A stretch of DNA of 64,000 nucleotides, taken from positions 2,666,001 through 2,730,000 of the forward strand of contig NC_089572.1 in the NCBI RefSeq assembly GCF_040115645.1, written 5' to 3'. Each line of letters begins with the position of its first letter. Position 1 is the first letter of the stretch. Under the pieces are notes generated by a model that had not been told where the DNA came from, did not search any database, and saw only the letters and a program-made list of their open reading frames with translations. A program made the translations under genes and the position numbers. Of this stretch, positions 48,375 to 59,600 are shown piece by piece. The DNA is from Euwallacea fornicatus (Eukaryota > Arthropoda > Insecta > Coleoptera > Curculionidae).

Positions 48375-51103
48375 TTAAATGCGACTAAATGCTATAATGA
48401 TGGTGAGGGCAGCTGCCAGCAACGTCCAAAAGAGGATAGACCCTTCAAGTTGACTCCCACCAAGTCTCATTTTGTCCATAGCTTTTTTCCACAGGTCAGA
48501 TTCCATCTCTTGTTTTCTGAAAGGAAGCAAATTTCTCGCCCTTAAGTAATCCTCTAAGGCTGGAGAGTCTTTAGAGTAGGGAGGGAAGTATTCCGTCACC
48601 CTCTCGCGTACCCACCATCCTGGCTGCGATCTTGATAAAAGACACAAATATATATTTTTTTTACCGGCAATCTTTGAACTCACCTATGCCCCCAAGAAGA
48701 GAATTTGTATTTATACAAAATTCCCCTGATGTACTTTGGAGATTTAGAACTGAAGGGCGAATGTCTTCGATCAATTAAACTCAACGCTTCAGGCCTGGAG
48801 GTCAGTAACCGATGGGTCAGTGATAACAGCCAAGGTTGCTTATCATACGTGCTTTGCGCAGCCCAATAGAACTGCCAATCCAATCTTGGGGAGTATGGAG
48901 CTGACAGGGAACGTTAAACCCCCCCCCCAAAACAATGCTCCAAGGCACTTACCAACAAAAGCCAAGGAATGATTAACATTTCCTGGTTTATAGAGGAAAT
49001 TGAACTCTTTCCAGGGACCTTCTAGACTATCCGAACCCTCAAGGAGAATCTCTAGACGTCCCTCCACACCTGTGATCTTCGGGAATAGGTTGTATTGATT
49101 AACAATGCGCGCTTTGTGCAGACGGTTAAAAGTGACTTGTTGAAAAGGGTGTACTGATGAGTTGGTCTTTGGGTGCATGGACAATAATGTTGTCTAAATA
49201 TTATTTGGGTTAAAAACAGGTTTCATAAGCCTGTGAAAGACTCACCGAACCGCCAAAGAAAATAAGCACTGCAAACATTGTGTAGACACCTGTAACTAAG
49301 AGCCCAATTGTGATACTTCCAGAGTAGTTGTTGTTATACAAAATTTGCTTGAGGCACAGCAGAATGGTGATTCCCAGGGTGATAAGGAGAAACAAGGCGA
49401 CCCAAGGCAGGGCGCTTTCAACTAATAAGCTTAATTGAGTCTTGGTAAAGGCTACAAAAACAATAAACCTACTTATAATTATTTTATTAACTTATGCAAA
49501 CACTTACAAATTTGCGCCTCTAAGATTCCCCCATTATAGTTCAACCCGTAGAGCTTAATGAGACCAAAAGTCACCAAGGCCCAGATCCCCACATTTACAA
49601 TATTGTCCAAAACGTCCCATTTGGACATAGGCTTTTTTTTTGCATAGAAGAACTGGTCATCTAGTAGGGACAGCAGTAAAGTAACAATAAGGATATTTGA
49701 GAAGCCAAAATTGCCTGTGGCAACAATGCAGGTTTGAAGTAAGACCTGAGAAACAAAAACTCTTCATGGTTTCAACGTTATGTTCAGATACATTACCTCC
49801 AAATGGAATGCAGTAATCCGAGCTGACCTCACAGGTAAAAAGAACAAAAATGGAACAATTAGCTCACATAAATTTGCATAAACAGTGCTCAACCTTAAGA
49901 TCCAGGTGGGCAAGTTTTGGGCATAAAATGATAAGGGATTAGGCAATGGCATAGTTTCAAAATAATGATTTAGAGCTGCAAATATACCACTTTCTCAATT
50001 CCTTTAATTAAAAATACTTTGAAATGCTAACCTGAGAGGGTCCACCACTTGGGACAACCACTTAGCAACTTTCCCAGACCTGAGGTGAAAAAAACCCTAA
50101 ACAAGAGAAAACGGCAAAGCCAAATTCCTATCAGCTCTGTGGAAGGAACTTTGGTCTTCCTGCGCCCTGGCAGAAAGGGCGCTAGAAATATGACAATGAA
50201 GCCTGCTTCAAGGAGGAGTTCATCACTAAAATTTTTAACTTTTAGCACATACTGAAAATGAGCAAAGGAAAATTCATGAAAGGGCAAGATGGGAAAATTG
50301 AATAAAAGGACAAAGGATGAACCAAGAAGCAGGTTTTTGAGGTATTTTGGTGCTCATGCTTGATTTGAGGTTCAAAAATTCATCAGTGATATACTCCTTG
50401 AGAAAAACTTACAAATTATTTGACACAAAAGTCTGCCCAACCTGATACAAAGAGAAGTATAAAGACCACAATGCTGAAAATACTGGGACTATACAGAACT
50501 TCTGTGAGACAGTCCTGCAATTAGTATAAATTGAATTGCTAGGTTTTCAATATGATTAGCAGTTTTACCCTGTAAAGGCCAATAACATACCAAATAGAGC
50601 CAATATGTCTATGGCATCGCTAGTGCTCAAACCCACATAAGGGGCCAGCCACAATAAAGTGGGCTGATAATGAATTTTAGCAGATAATGTTTTGTGTTTA
50701 CTGTTCTCCAGCACTGACCTGGCAGGTAAAATTCCATTATCGCCATATAGTCCTGGAAAGAAGCTTTATAGCATGAACTGTTACAGTAATAAATAGCATC
50801 ATTATTAAAAATAAATACCCACAAATCTCTATGTGAATTTGTGATATGAAATTATCTATTTTAAAGCATTCAAATTATATAAATCGTTATAAATAGATTT
50901 TTCTCGATTCGTCATCTGCCGATCATATCGGATAATCGTGGCTTGATGACCAGGTACCAGCAAATAACGGTACCATCATGTATGATTTGTTTACGCTTAC
51001 CTGGAGCCTGAATATACCATGATAAAAAGGCTGAAAGGTACACTATGCAAATGGCCCTAAGGAGCAGATTCCTAGTATATCGAACTGAGATAATTTCGTT
51101 CAT
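48375..51103 (-). CDS. LMF2: Lipase maturation factor 2-like ER membrane protein
   Basis: Multi-pass endoplasmic reticulum membrane protein of the lipase maturation factor family; LMF1 is needed to fold lipoprotein lipase, and the LMF2 role is less defined. Ten exons, - strand: 51001-51103, 50569-50752, 50413-50514, 50032-50225, 49797-49975, 49508-49745, 49246-49451, 48953-49193, 48684-48900, 48375-48630; 639 residues (human about 707), phases consistent. Visible family blocks: LYGDNGILPA after the first membrane helix, YFSLYQVGQTF, LLLEAGFIVIFLAPFLPGRR, FFTSGLGKLLSGCPKWWTL, GNFGFSN then LLDD, a luminal part with EGSDSLEGPWKEFNFLYKPG and RLDWQFYWAAQ, a PGWWVRE motif, and a final membrane helix near the C terminus. 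A decoy GTATGT at 50590 lies inside exon 2; reading through it keeps the family sequence. Confidence 0.93.
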
Positions 51104-51518
51104 TTTCCTCTCAGGAAAACACCAAGTTTCACGTTTTTAAATGAATTATCAATTTTAAACGAAAAATAAAGATCAAGAGTATGTAACACAAACCACGCTT
51201 CGCTGTTATAAGATTTAACCTTGACAGGAAATTAGTAGAGGGGATTTTACAATTGAGATTGATTGTTATCCTTTTCTACGGCATGTAAATGAAATGAAGG
51301 AAACGTTATTCACTACTCTGTAACGCCACCTTCAAAATCAAAACCTGAAATTCACTACAGTCACTGGCTATTTTTTCCTTCTACCAATTCTAATTGTAAG
51401 GTTATGTTTATTGATATTGTTTCGATATTGACGTTGTAATCGGCAAAATTGCTACTAACGGCAGCAACTTAAGTTTTAAGAGTAAAAGTCTTTCAAATAC
51501 ACATGCCAACATCCAAAT
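51104..51518. promoter_or_regulatory. Shared upstream region of LMF2 and USB1
   Basis: The start codons of the divergent genes are 415 bases apart. No TATA box or specific factor site is clear. An upstream nine-codon frame (51503-51529) overlaps the USB1 start codon; see findings. Confidence 0.6.
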
Positions 51519-52542
51519 ATGACCACTAAAACTTCCATGGCACTCTTAACTGAGTATGGTGGAGACTCCTCTGAGGATGAAGTCCCAGGGCCACGAGTCT
51601 CGACCAAACGCACCTTCAGAGAGGACTCAGACCCAGATAGTGCCAGCCCTCCTCAAAGGTACTGTAGACGTTCTTATTAATTCCTCACTTTAGGGGGTAC
51701 ATTTCCAGGTTACCTGTGCCTGCACACTTCATTACAAAAAATGAAGATGAGCCTAAAGATGATCCAGCTCTACATGAGGGAAGGTTGAGATCCTTTGCCC
51801 ATGAGCGGGGTAATTGGGCCACGTTCGTGTATATTCCATGTGAGTCCATATGACTCACCATAAATAATATGGATTTCTAACCTTTTTAAATTATGCTTAG
51901 TTGAAGCCAAACCTGGTCTCTTAGAGTTGTGTTCTTATATTAAGGAAACCATGCCTTCTCACTTGGAAGTGAAAATCTCAGAAGATTTTCATATAAGTCT
52001 CACTAAAACTGTGGTTTTAAAGTACCACTGGATTACTCCTTTCATGCAAAGCTTGAAGGAGCATTTAGGTGTTTTTAGAAAGTATTTGATAACAGCCAGG
52101 GCAAATTCTGCATTTAAAAATGTTTGTTGCAGATTTATCATCTTATTAAAAGGCATTAAAGTTTATTGTAATGAGGAGCGCACTAGAACATTCATAGGAG
52201 TACAAATAAAGAGTGGTTATGACACTTTATTAAGTTTCGTAAATGTTTTAGATCGGTGCCTCAATGAGTTCAATTTGCCTTGTTTCTATAAGGTAAATTT
52301 TCATTACTGAACCATTAATGTTTTCAATATATATATTTTTTACTTTTGAGGATCCCTCATTTCACATCAGTATAGCTTGGTTTATTGGGGACTTGCAGAG
52401 AGATCTTGAAGCTTATGTAGCCCAAGTAAATAACAAATTTATAGAGCTTATGGACATATATTCAGAGGACAACTTTTATATTTTAGCTGAAAGTATCATG
52501 TGTAAATCAGGAAATAAATACTTTCAGTTTGTTTTAAGTTAA
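51519..52542 (+). CDS. USB1: U6 snRNA 3'-5' exonuclease USB1 (2H phosphodiesterase)
   Basis: Nuclear enzyme that trims the oligo(U) tail of U6 snRNA and leaves a terminal phosphate needed for stability. Exons: 51519-51658, 51709-51839, 51901-52081, 52133-52292, 52351-52542; 267 residues against 265 in human. The two catalytic HxS motifs of the 2H family are present: FHISLTKT (H121, S123) and FHISIAWF (H209, S211), nearly the same positions as human H120 and H208. Other family blocks are GNWATFVYIPF, KVYCNEERTRTFIG and the C-terminal region. The 51-base intron at 52082-52132 has no stop and keeps frame. The 3' end is 49 bases from the NUBP1 stop on the other strand. Confidence 0.94.
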
Positions 52543-52591
52543 TGAAAAATAAAATAAAAACAAGTAAACCATTTATTTATCCTTTTTAAAC
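52543..52591. other. 49-bp gap between convergent stop codons of USB1 and NUBP1
   Basis: Contains AATAAA-like sequences for the + strand (AAATAAAATAAA, from about 52547) and TTTATT (the - strand signal, about 52571). The two mRNAs must therefore overlap at their 3' ends or nearly do so. Confidence 0.6.
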
Positions 52592-54054
52592 TTAAACCTG
52601 CAACAAAAGCTTTTCAATAACAATGCTCATAGCTCTGACCACAGGTGATTCAGGTACCTCCTCAAAGAAATTCTTCCCATCATCACAGCACTTGGCCACT
52701 TTAGGGTCTAAGGGAAGACTGCCCAGAAAAGTTACATCTAATTCCTCACACATTTTTTTAGCTCCTCCAGTAGTGGCTTTGAAAATTTCTGATGACTTCT
52801 GCAATAAATTGCAGTAATTTTTTTACAATAAATTGAGTATTTTAATGTAAAGTACCTGACAGCAGGGACAAACAAATTTGGTCATATTCTCCACCACTCC
52901 CAAGACTTTAATATTAGTTTTTCTGCAAAAGTCTATCTCTTTTCTCACATCCAACAAAGCCACCTCTTGAGGCGTGGTGACAATTACAGCCCCAGTTAAA
53001 TTGGCTTGAGACAAGTAAGTTACAGCCGATAAATGCTCATCAGAGGTACCTAATGACCCAAAACCTACAGTGGTAATTTACACATTAAGCTGCTGGAAAT
53101 ACCTGGAGGGGTATCCATTAATAAATAATCAAGATGGCCCCAATCAACTTCACTTAGAAACTGCCTGATCATGCCATTTTTCTTGGGCCCACGCCAAATT
53201 ATTGCATCATCTGCTGATGACAATAAAAAGCCTATAGACATTACTGAGAGATTGTCATCTATGTAAACTGGGGACCAGCCAGAGCCAGATTGGTGCACTT
53301 GTTCATCTTGAACTCCTAAGACATGAGGTTGAGAGGGGCCACAAATGTCTATGTCTAGCACTGCAATCTAGAAGCCATTGGTATATTTTGGAAATATATA
53401 TTTATTAAACACCCAGTATTATTAAAATTAACTTAAAAAATCAATATACTCTGTTACAGTCAAAATATTTAGGTCAATTACCCTGATACAGCCTGGCACT
53501 AGATTGTGAATTGAATCATGAGTGTTGCATTATTTTGGACCCTTTATGAGACAGTAAGAATGATATTTGGGCACGAAAAAGAACGTAGAAGCCGCTATAA
53601 CAGGGTAAGTCTGAGGGTATGATACTCACATTTTTCTCTGCATCTCTGGCCGCTAAAGCCCTACTTAGCAAAGCAGTTACAGTGCTTTTCCCCACTCCAC
53701 CTTTTCCAGAAAGGATTAGGATTTTATGTTTAACACTCTCTAACCTTGAAATTTGAAAACTAATCAAATGCAAGCCAGCTTGACATACAAGAAGCAGCTT
53801 TAATACCTTTCTTTCACTAAAGTTATGCCAGGATCAGGTCCCTTGGGACTGGATGCACATATTTGTTGATTAGGGCATCCCCTACAAGCTGCAGCTCTGC
53901 CTGCTTTGTCACTTTGAGTTCCTGGGCAGTCTATGGAATTAAAAGGGGCCCAGTTCAATGTAATTTTCAAACGGGGTTGTTCATTGAGATTAAATTATTA
54001 TGGGAAGTACTTACGTTCAGGAGCTGATTGGGGCTTTTCCACGACACTAGACAT
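52592..54054 (-). CDS. NUBP1: Cytosolic Fe-S cluster assembly factor NUBP1
   Basis: Mrp/MinD-type P-loop NTPase scaffold of the cytosolic iron-sulfur assembly pathway, acting with NUBP2. Six exons, - strand: 54015-54054, 53807-53930, 53630-53744, 53103-53367, 52856-53049, 52592-52798; 314 residues (human 320). The N-terminal cluster-binding cysteines follow C-x13-C-x2-C-x5-C (15, 29, 32, 38), the feature that separates NUBP1 from NUBP2. Deviant Walker A is GKGGVGKST (68-76). Then come DIDICGPSQP, HQSGSGWSPVY, IWRGPKKNGMI, LMDTPPG, IVTTPQEVALLDVRKEI and VVENMTKFVCPCC with the C-terminal CxxC pair (242, 245). All diagnostic residues are present. Confidence 0.95.
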
Positions 54055-54455
54055 TTACGACGAGATTTTCAACGCTTTCAGGACGATTAAAGGAAAAATA
54101 TTTGATTTCTGCAACTTTATAAATTCAGAAAATGTGAGGTTTTGTTAATTGTCTCTTTCGATGGAGTGATTGCGACGTTTTCAAATAGGTCGTTTGGTTT
54201 GTTTGTTTTATAAAATTTTAGACAGATTTTGAGGTGTTATTTTAGTAAAAGTAAATTGAGGGATATTAATACATGTATGGAAATGATGATGTACGTTAAT
54301 TCGAATGTCCGCCTTATAGTATAAAAAAAAAGTAAATTTTAAAAGGACACCGTGAGTGACAACACTGCGCTACACCAGCTAACCGTCAACATTGCCATGA
54401 CACTTATAATTTAATCGAATCCTTTGATACATTTGGCAACGTAGATTCACTCCAA
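54055..54455. promoter_or_regulatory. Shared upstream region of NUBP1 and tektin, with RFX-like half sites
   Basis: Start codons of the divergent genes are 401 bases apart. Close to the tektin ATG lie ATTGCCATGAC (54391-54401) and TTTGGCAAC (54432-54440, GTTGCCAAA on the other strand), each resembling half of an RFX X-box, the site that drives ciliary genes. Neither is a full X-box. Confidence 0.4.
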
Positions 54456-56304
54456 ATGGAAAATGAGGTAGGAATTGACATACTTCATCTGGCACCTCCA
54501 TCATAATATTCTAATTTTTCTAAAAAAATCCGTTTCAATACAATTCAAACTTAGACAGTTTCATATTCACTAAAAGTCTTCACATTTTAAGTGGAGATTC
54601 TGTATTGCAGCAACTACAGCCATGGAGCACTGTGGCGGCTACCCATTGTATGGAACAAGGGGCAGACCCCCCAATGCCAGCCAGGACAGGGCAGTATTAT
54701 CAAACATCGTGCCCTCACTCTTGGAGGCCCACCCTGGGATATGGAACTGTGCCCTTGTAATGAATCGTTATATTAAAAAAAAAACTTTGTGTGATAATCT
54801 CTTGCATTAAGGCCTAGCCAACATGCTACAAATTCCATTATTGACCCATGCTACACGCCCTACGGAATGGCTACTACTGAGCCTTTAAAGTTCCCAAATT
54901 TGGTAACTGGGTTTGAGAAGAACCCTGCACACGCTGCCAGAGCTGCGCTATACACTCGTTACACTCCTTTAGAGTGGACTCAAAGTAACTTGAAAAACTA
55001 TAGCATTGCTGACACCAACCGGAATTACTCGGAGAGGCTTAGGGGGGATTTTATTAGGGTTATGAGGTCGCCATTTTGGGGTGGTCTGGAGGAATTCTTA
55101 TTCAATATCTCTATAGGGAGACTGATGAGAAGACTGCGCAGGGCCAAAGGGAGTCTGGACGTAGACTTGGGGAGCGGATAACTGACACAACTTTTTGGCG
55201 CAATGAAGTGAGGACTGAATTAGAGAGAATTCTGACTGAGACCAGTTTGCTGCAAGACGCCAAGAGAGCCATTGACAAGGTTATAAACGACATCGAGGCT
55301 CCACTGCACATTGCACAGGAATGTCTCTATCACAGAGAGAAGAGGAATGGAATTGAGCTCGTCCACGACAGTCCTGAGCAGTCTCTCATGAGGGAAATTG
55401 AAATTTACCGTAATGCGCAAGCAAAACTCAAGTGCCTGGCTTCTAAAGTAGGAGATCAACTGCGCAATAATAGAGCTGCGCAGCATGAGCTTGAAATTGA
55501 CATCAGGAGTAAAGAGGGAGCTTTGGGTATTGACAACATTTGTCACCATTTGAATGACTTTTCCAAGGGGATTAATTATTATGGGGGCATTGAGAAGTTT
55601 GATCCTACGTAAGTTTTAAGGTGTCATTTAATGTTGGAATTAATTAAAATTTAATCAGGGTGAGCACCATTCAAACTTGGGCAGAGCACAGCAACCGTAT
55701 TGTACAGAAATCTCAATCGGAGAGGGGACATTCGGCTCAAATGAGGTCTGATGTAGACAACCTTATCAACACTTGCTCTCAGGAGATTTGGGATGCTTGG
55801 ACCAATACTAATAATTGTCTAGCTAGACGAGCAACTGAAGAATTGGAGGCCAAGAGTAAACTGCAGAACCACCTCCATAAGGTTCAGCAGGAGATCTTTG
55901 ATCTTGAGAAGAACATTGAGTTACTGAAAAAAGGGATTTTGGATAAGAGTGCCCCCATGAAAGTAGCTCAAACAAGGCTGGAGTCACGTACACACAGGAA
56001 GAATATTGAGCTTTGCAGAGACAGTGCTCAGGATCGGTCAGAGTTGGCAGCACTTATATAACAAACGCTTTTGTATTGTATTTTCATTTTTAGGCTGGTG
56101 ATTGAAGTGCGTGATCTGCAGGATAGCATCGAATACTTGCACAAGAAGCTGCAGGAGGCAGAGGTTCAACATCAACAGCTGCTGAAGAGCAGGTCTATCC
56201 TCGAAGAAGACTTACATAACAAGTGTAATTCCCTATTCATTGATAGAGAAAAGTGTATGGGGTTGCGTCGCTCCTTTCCCATCACGGCCACCATCAAATA
56301 TTGA
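54456..56304 (+). CDS. TEKT3: Tektin, tektin-3-like
   Basis: Coiled-coil filament protein bound to doublet microtubules of cilia and sperm flagella. Exons: 54456-54467, 54611-54756, 54812-55066, 55117-55608, 55659-56036, 56094-56304; 497 residues (human TEKT3 490). The body matches the tektin family: RYTPLEWTQSNLKNY, NYSERLRGD, LGERITDTTFWRNEV, ECLYHREKR.GIELVHD, CHHL, and the tektin signature nonapeptide as RKNIELCRD (about 415-423; usual RPNVELCRD, with Pro to Lys), then LFIDREKCMGLRRSFP at the end. The N-terminal part (SWRPTLGYGTVPL, SQHATNSIID) was joined by phase only. The first exon of 12 bases and the donor at 55067 are the least certain; an internal ATG at 54867 would give a shorter protein. 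Confidence 0.9.
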
Positions 56305-56659
56305 TCAGCTCTCTTATTTGATTCAAGTTATATGTAATGCTTGTCAATAAGTAAAACTAATTGTTGCTAAGGTAATTTAATGAAAATAATTTGGGCGAGG
56401 TCCCATAGATAACAATGATGATACAGGAAAATAACTAAAAATTAATTAACAAAAAAAAAGAGTCAAAAAGGCTCCCAAAATAAGCTTTTATTTGTTCCGC
56501 GCAAATCATTCACTATTATACACAGAGACTTTGGTGATTAAGATCACATATTCTTTGAACTGAAACTAAACCGCTGATGAAATTGCACCCTCAAGTGCAC
56601 CCCCTTTGTGCAATTAAACCTGTAACTAGACCAGTTTTGGCTGTTTTAATGGCGTTCCC
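56305..56659. other. Convergent intergenic region, tektin / ATAT1
   Basis: Both 3' untranslated regions. No further gene or stable structure noted. Confidence 0.5.
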
Positions 56660-59600
56660 TTACCATAGCTTATTATGGTAAAACTTCAAGTCAAAGTAGC
56701 CTTGGTCTGTGAGCCCCGGAGTGCTCCTTCCGGGAGTGACAATACCCGCCGCCTCCGTTCTGGGGCTCATGAGGCCTTTAGGCGTGGCACTGTCGGGTAC
56801 ACTTTCGATGTTTCGAATCTCTTCTTCTATTACATCAAGGCTATCTGCGTCTTCTTCGTTACTGGGCACGTCCTCTCTTTCTTCTTCCAGCAACTTTTGC
56901 TTTACGTCTTCAACAGCAAATGGTTCTTCGGCGGCATCAATATTGAGCGAGTTTGGCCGATCTGCCTTTGGTTCTTGCGGGCTGGAATATTATTTATAAA
57001 AGGGGAAGTAAAAGTGCGGATGTTGGCGGCAGTTGCGGGGGAAGTTTATTGCGAAACTATTTCGGCCCTGCAAATGAAAAAGAAACAAAACAAACTGAAA
57101 AATAAATAAAAAAAAAACATAACAAAAATGTTAAAAGAAGCAACCCTATCCAAGTAAAGAAGTTTTTACTTACCGCATTAAACCAAATTGAGAAAAATCA
57201 ATTTAAGAATTGGGATTTTAAGAGTGGGACCTTTTAGAGATTAATTTTTATGTATATAAATTTGAAAGCCTGGCAGCTACTGGAATCTGACTAAAAAAGT
57301 GAGGGAAATTGAAGTATAGTTACATATTAGGGGATCTACTTGTAAGAACACATTGCTGCGGAGAGTAGTATTTAACAATTCGACCTCAGACCACTGCTTG
57401 GGGAACGTTGAAAGAATTCAAATGACTTGGAATAAATTTAAGAACCTTAATACTGACAATAGTGAAATATTGCAAATAAAATTCAATCTAGGTCACTCTT
57501 CACATTTCACTTTCATCCCTAAACTTTGGAAAAAACGTGAGCTCAAATATTCTCAGCAGAAAGATGGCCGGAATTTATCCAATAACTAACACAATCATAC
57601 GTTAATTCCTTGGAAGCTTATTTGCTGTGCATTGCAATAGATCCTATTTATTAGGCCTGTTACAATATGGAGCCTATCTTCCAGGTAACTATTAACGGAC
57701 TGTCACGCTTACACATACCCTTGTCGAAGCTACAATACTTACCTGTAATGGAAAACATAGTTTTGCCCTTATATGTGGGTCACGGGTTCAGATTTAATGC
57801 TAAACGCATGCAATTTTATATAGGGCATCATGCAGTGTTAGTTTGAATAGCCCCAACGAACTTACCCTGAAGCTTTCTGGTTGGTTTTTATGACAGCGGA
57901 ATCGTTATGGATGATCTGAAATGTTGTTTATTGTGTTAGGAGGAAATCATGGAGTATTGAATTAGTACCTGTCCCATACTGCAAGGAGGCCTGGGGGCGC
58001 CGTACCGCCCGAAGGGGCGCCCCTGCTGCAGGCCGTTGACCGACTGTTTCTTGGCCGAAATATTACTGTTAGGATCGTGTTAGCGAAAGCGAATGAGTGA
58101 GTTTTGTGAGTACCTCACCTGATACTGTTATCGCCTTCTACCGGCATTCGAATAGGTTCGGCAGCTTTTGGAAAAAAGCCGTCAAACACCACATAATTAT
58201 TCATTTGCTTGACAGGAGTGCTGAGTCCATAGTGCTTCTGCAAGAAGCCGAGAAATTTTTCGCTGGGCCTATCAATCGCCATTCGCATCGGCTCAATCTT
58301 CTCCTTCTACATGAGGAAAAATCTTTGAAAAGTTCTTTGAACCTTGCTCAACAACTCACATGAAGCATGTGCTCAAAAAGCTGTCTACCAAAGCCTGATC
58401 GTTGCCGGGATTCATGGACATAGAAATCCAGAACGCAAGGGGGTGATAGTTGGTAGTGCTGGCCCTCGCGGTCGAAGACGTAAAGGCTCTTTTCTCCCGT
58501 TTTCAGCATACCTGTGACCGCACCTTTACCACTGAAATTTAAGATTTTAGGAACTCAGTAAAATATGTACACGGTGCTATGCGTCTTTTTGTAGGTATAG
58601 GTCTTAGGGCCAAATTGTTAAAGCGCTGATACGTTTAGTGGAGAGTAACTATCTTTCGTGGGAATGAAGGAAGCCGATGTTTCAATAATTTGGCTCTTAA
58701 TAAGTCATTGTAACATAAAAAGCACATTACTAAGGAAACAATAAAAACTTATTTTAAGTTCGTTAAGCTCCGGATGCATTTAATTGAAGTTACTGCATAT
58801 TCCAAGTGATGTATGCACGCAAATCTTTCTACATGTACTTGGAAAACTGGATACCCATGTCGGATTTAAATGACCGAAACCATCTGCTTTTTCTGTAACG
58901 GGTTCCTGTTCGTGGCAATCAACTTTGGCCTTAATTCTATGCATCGTTAGTAAAAGATTTGCAACATAATGTGGGTGTTTACACTGAAATGGAGCTGGCT
59001 ATTATCGCTTCCATTGAGTCTATGAGGGCAAGAAGACCCGCTGACTGTTTTTGCTATTTTGTAGGCGTAGATTTAGAAACCATTTAACTTGATTCAAGAG
59101 AAACTGAGAGCCATGAGCTCACAAAGACGTTCCAATGGTTTTCAAATAACGTAAAACTCGAACGGTCCCGTTTACTGAGGCAACTGCTCAAGAGGGGCTC
59201 AAAAATTATGGTTGAATCGTCAGAATTCTCAATTTTGTTGATGACAATTTACCAAGAAGGAACATAAACCGCCCGACAATGAATTCATGGCGGAAAAGAG
59301 TAGATTTCACTCTATAACCTGCAGGCTTATTCAGACCGTGCTATTATTATTAATATTATTGCTGCAATCATCATTGCAGGAACTACGTATTTAAGTTTAA
59401 GTAGAAAGTAGATTTGCGGCAATTAAACCTCAAGTTTACCGCTCTGTGACTAATAAATCAAAGCAATTTGTGCAGCTAAAGCTTCATTTTCACAAGTAAT
59501 CTTCACGGTTATTAATGGAAGAAAATCATTAAAACAATGACACTTACTTATTGGCGTCTTGGTCGATGAGAAGATACAATCGGTGTTCAGAATTTCTGAG

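Noticed and set aside
50569..50590. GTATGT splice donor inside LMF2 exon 2
   Set aside because: Using it breaks phase with the next exon; reading through to the GTAAAA donor preserves phase and the family sequence.
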